Positions 63,124 through 64,000 of a stretch of 64,000 nucleotides of DNA are shown one piece after another. The stretch lies in contig CAJTMC010000015.1 in assembly GCA_910577115.1 (NCBI GenBank), forward strand, positions 1 through 64,000, in the 5' to 3' direction. This DNA comes from an uncultured Lachnospiraceae bacterium. Its GTDB lineage: Bacteria > Bacillota > Clostridia > Lachnospirales > Lachnospiraceae. Position 1 is the first letter of the stretch. The number at the start of each line of letters is the position of its first letter. The notes under the pieces were generated by a model. It saw only the letters and a list, made by a program, of their open reading frames with translations, was not told the DNA's origin and did not search any database. The position numbers and the translations under genes are program-made.

Positions 63124-63606
63124 TTAATTGTCAACACATTTAGGCAAAGCGAGTGTGCCAGTACGCGCCACTTCTACAATGCTGATTGATTTTAACATAT
63201 CAAGCATAACCTTAATGCGCTCTGGCATATCACAAATCTGAATAATCATATTGGTGTTTGACATATCGACAATATCTGCCTTCATAATCTCACAGATTTC
63301 CATAATATCACGCCTTGTACTCCTGTTATACTTTACCTTAATCAGCATCAGCTCACGGCTGATACTGTCCTTCTCGTCGAAGGTCTTTACCTTAATGACA
63401 TCGAGCTTTTTGTTCAGCTGCTTCTCAATCTGTTCAATCGTTCTCTCATTGCCGGAGCTTACAATCGTCATGCAGGAAATCGACGCATCGTCCGTCTCGC
63501 CCACCGCAAGACTGTCAATATTAAAGCATCTTCTTGCGAAAAGACCTGCAACCTTGCCAAGCACGCCGGCCCTGTTTTCTACCTGTACGGAATATATTCT
63601 TTTCAT
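63124..63606 (-). CDS. ilvH: Acetolactate synthase small subunit, copy 2
   Basis: 160 residues. The ACT domain (VQVENRAGVLGKVAGLFARRCFNIDSL) and C-terminal domain (EICEIMKADIVDMSNTNMIIQICDM) are recognisable, but the sequence is clearly different from the first copy (about 40 per cent similar by eye). It lies directly downstream of ilvB. Two tandem small subunits may give different feedback control or pairing with different large subunits. The symbols ilvN/ilvH are assigned for convenience. Confidence 0.85.
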   Translation of the reverse strand: MKRIYSVQVENRAGVLGKVAGLFARRCFNIDSLAVGETDDASISCMTIVSSGNERTIEQIEKQLNKKLDVIKVKTFDEKDSISRELMLIKVKYNRSTRRDIMEICEIMKADIVDMSNTNMIIQICDMPERIKVMLDMLKSISIVEVARTGTLALPKCVDN

Positions 63607-63656
63607 TTAATACAAACCTCCACTTTTGCACAACCTGCGAACACAGTCCGCCGTAC

Positions 63657-64000
63657 CTATTTTACCAAATCCATCGGATCAATGAGACATTCCATCAGCA
63701 TGGTATTGTCTTCCTTTAAAAATGCATTGATTTTCTCTTCGGCATGAGACATATTTTCAACCCGGATAAACGGTATCCCATAAGCTGCAGAAAGCTTCTC
63801 AAGATCAGGCGTTCCCGCCTTAATATCAACCACCGAATAATGATCCTTATAGGTATAATGCTGGTACTCGCGAACCATTCCAAGATAATTATTTTTCATA
63901 ACAATAATCTTTACCGGAATCTCATGCTGCATAATCGTGGCAAGCTCCATCATCGACATTTGGAAAGAACCGTCACCGCAGACAGCTACAACCTGCTTTG
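63657..64000 (-). CDS. ilvB: Acetolactate synthase large subunit, C-terminal part
   Basis: Only the last 114 or so codons are inside the window, and the frame is open to the right edge. The thiamine-diphosphate-binding motif VCGDGSFQM is visible, then the ELATIMQHEIPVKIIVMKNNYLGMVREYQ stretch typical of acetohydroxyacid synthase. It ends LIDPMDLVK. It starts the ilvB-ilvH-ilvN-ilvC order on the minus strand. Confidence 0.93.
   Translation of the reverse strand, partial: KQVVAVCGDGSFQMSMMELATIMQHEIPVKIIVMKNNYLGMVREYQHYTYKDHYSVVDIKAGTPDLEKLSAAYGIPFIRVENMSHAEEKINAFLKEDNTMLMECLIDPMDLVK

Noticed and set aside
1..64000. CRISPR arrays, tRNA or rRNA genes, prophage
   Set aside because: No regularly spaced repeats, cloverleaf genes, rRNA stretches or runs of phage structural genes were recognised; only a VgrG-like fragment suggests phage-type ancestry.

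Overview
The window looks like a chromosomal segment of a Gram-positive Clostridia bacterium, most likely family Lachnospiraceae. The basis is gene content and order: rplU-prp-rpmA-obgE-yhbY-nadD-yqeK-rsfS, an rng gene preceded by two radical-SAM-associated genes, lexA divergent from a small LysM protein, a short hisG with hisZ, gerW/ytfI-like sporulation genes and yloU/yloV/rpmB. Moderate-to-low GC and strong AGGAGG-type ribosome binding sites agree. Species cannot be fixed from sequence alone. No rRNA, tRNA or CRISPR array was seen.

Layout. 1-1810: two uncharacterised genes, the first cut by the left edge. 1981-5440: a cytidylate-kinase-like protein, an AI-2E-family transporter and a tyrosine recombinase. 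5450-6637: a divergent SOS unit (YneA-like LysM protein and LexA) sharing LexA boxes. 6711-11175: the ribosome-biogenesis operon, read leftwards from a clear promoter at 11147-11175. 11204-17893: a hybrid sensor kinase, RNase G and two radical-SAM-related genes.

17981-24214 is an accessory island. It holds an internally deleted IS transposase, a broken VgrG-like fragment, two near-identical copies of a membrane-anchored protein, a caspase-like (His/Cys) protein, a Fic toxin with a 57-residue VbhA-like antitoxin, and several decayed gene tails. Most of it is on the minus strand and appears built by cassette duplication and decay. A run of nine G (minus strand) lies in the leader of the caspase-like gene, where a one-base change would join an upstream start to that gene. 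This is the best candidate for something undescribed.

24215-28131: hisZ-hisG-hisD-hisB with a consensus promoter and a palindromic operator candidate. 28128-36821: RecU, two pseudouridine synthases, an SDR oxidoreductase, a YgiQ radical SAM protein, a YlbJ-like membrane protein, an amidase and a coiled-coil protein. 36856-42191: coaD, rsmD, and topoisomerase IV parC/parE. 42607-43599: pta with a catabolite-response element. 43724-49279: DegV, RecG, the DAK2 kinase YloV, YloU and L28. 49429-53928: a J-domain coiled-coil protein, a 47-residue membrane peptide, GerW, a DUF2953 protein, a Nudix hydrolase and a CheY/CheX-like pair. 54143-61215: a natural fusion of a SEDS glycosyltransferase with a penicillin-binding protein, a U32 peptidase, ZapA and RuvB/RuvA. 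61363-64000: ilvC, two separate acetolactate synthase small subunits and the 3' end of ilvB.

Most core genes run on the minus strand in operons of functionally linked products. The accessory island interrupts this core between the radical-SAM/rng cluster and the his operon.
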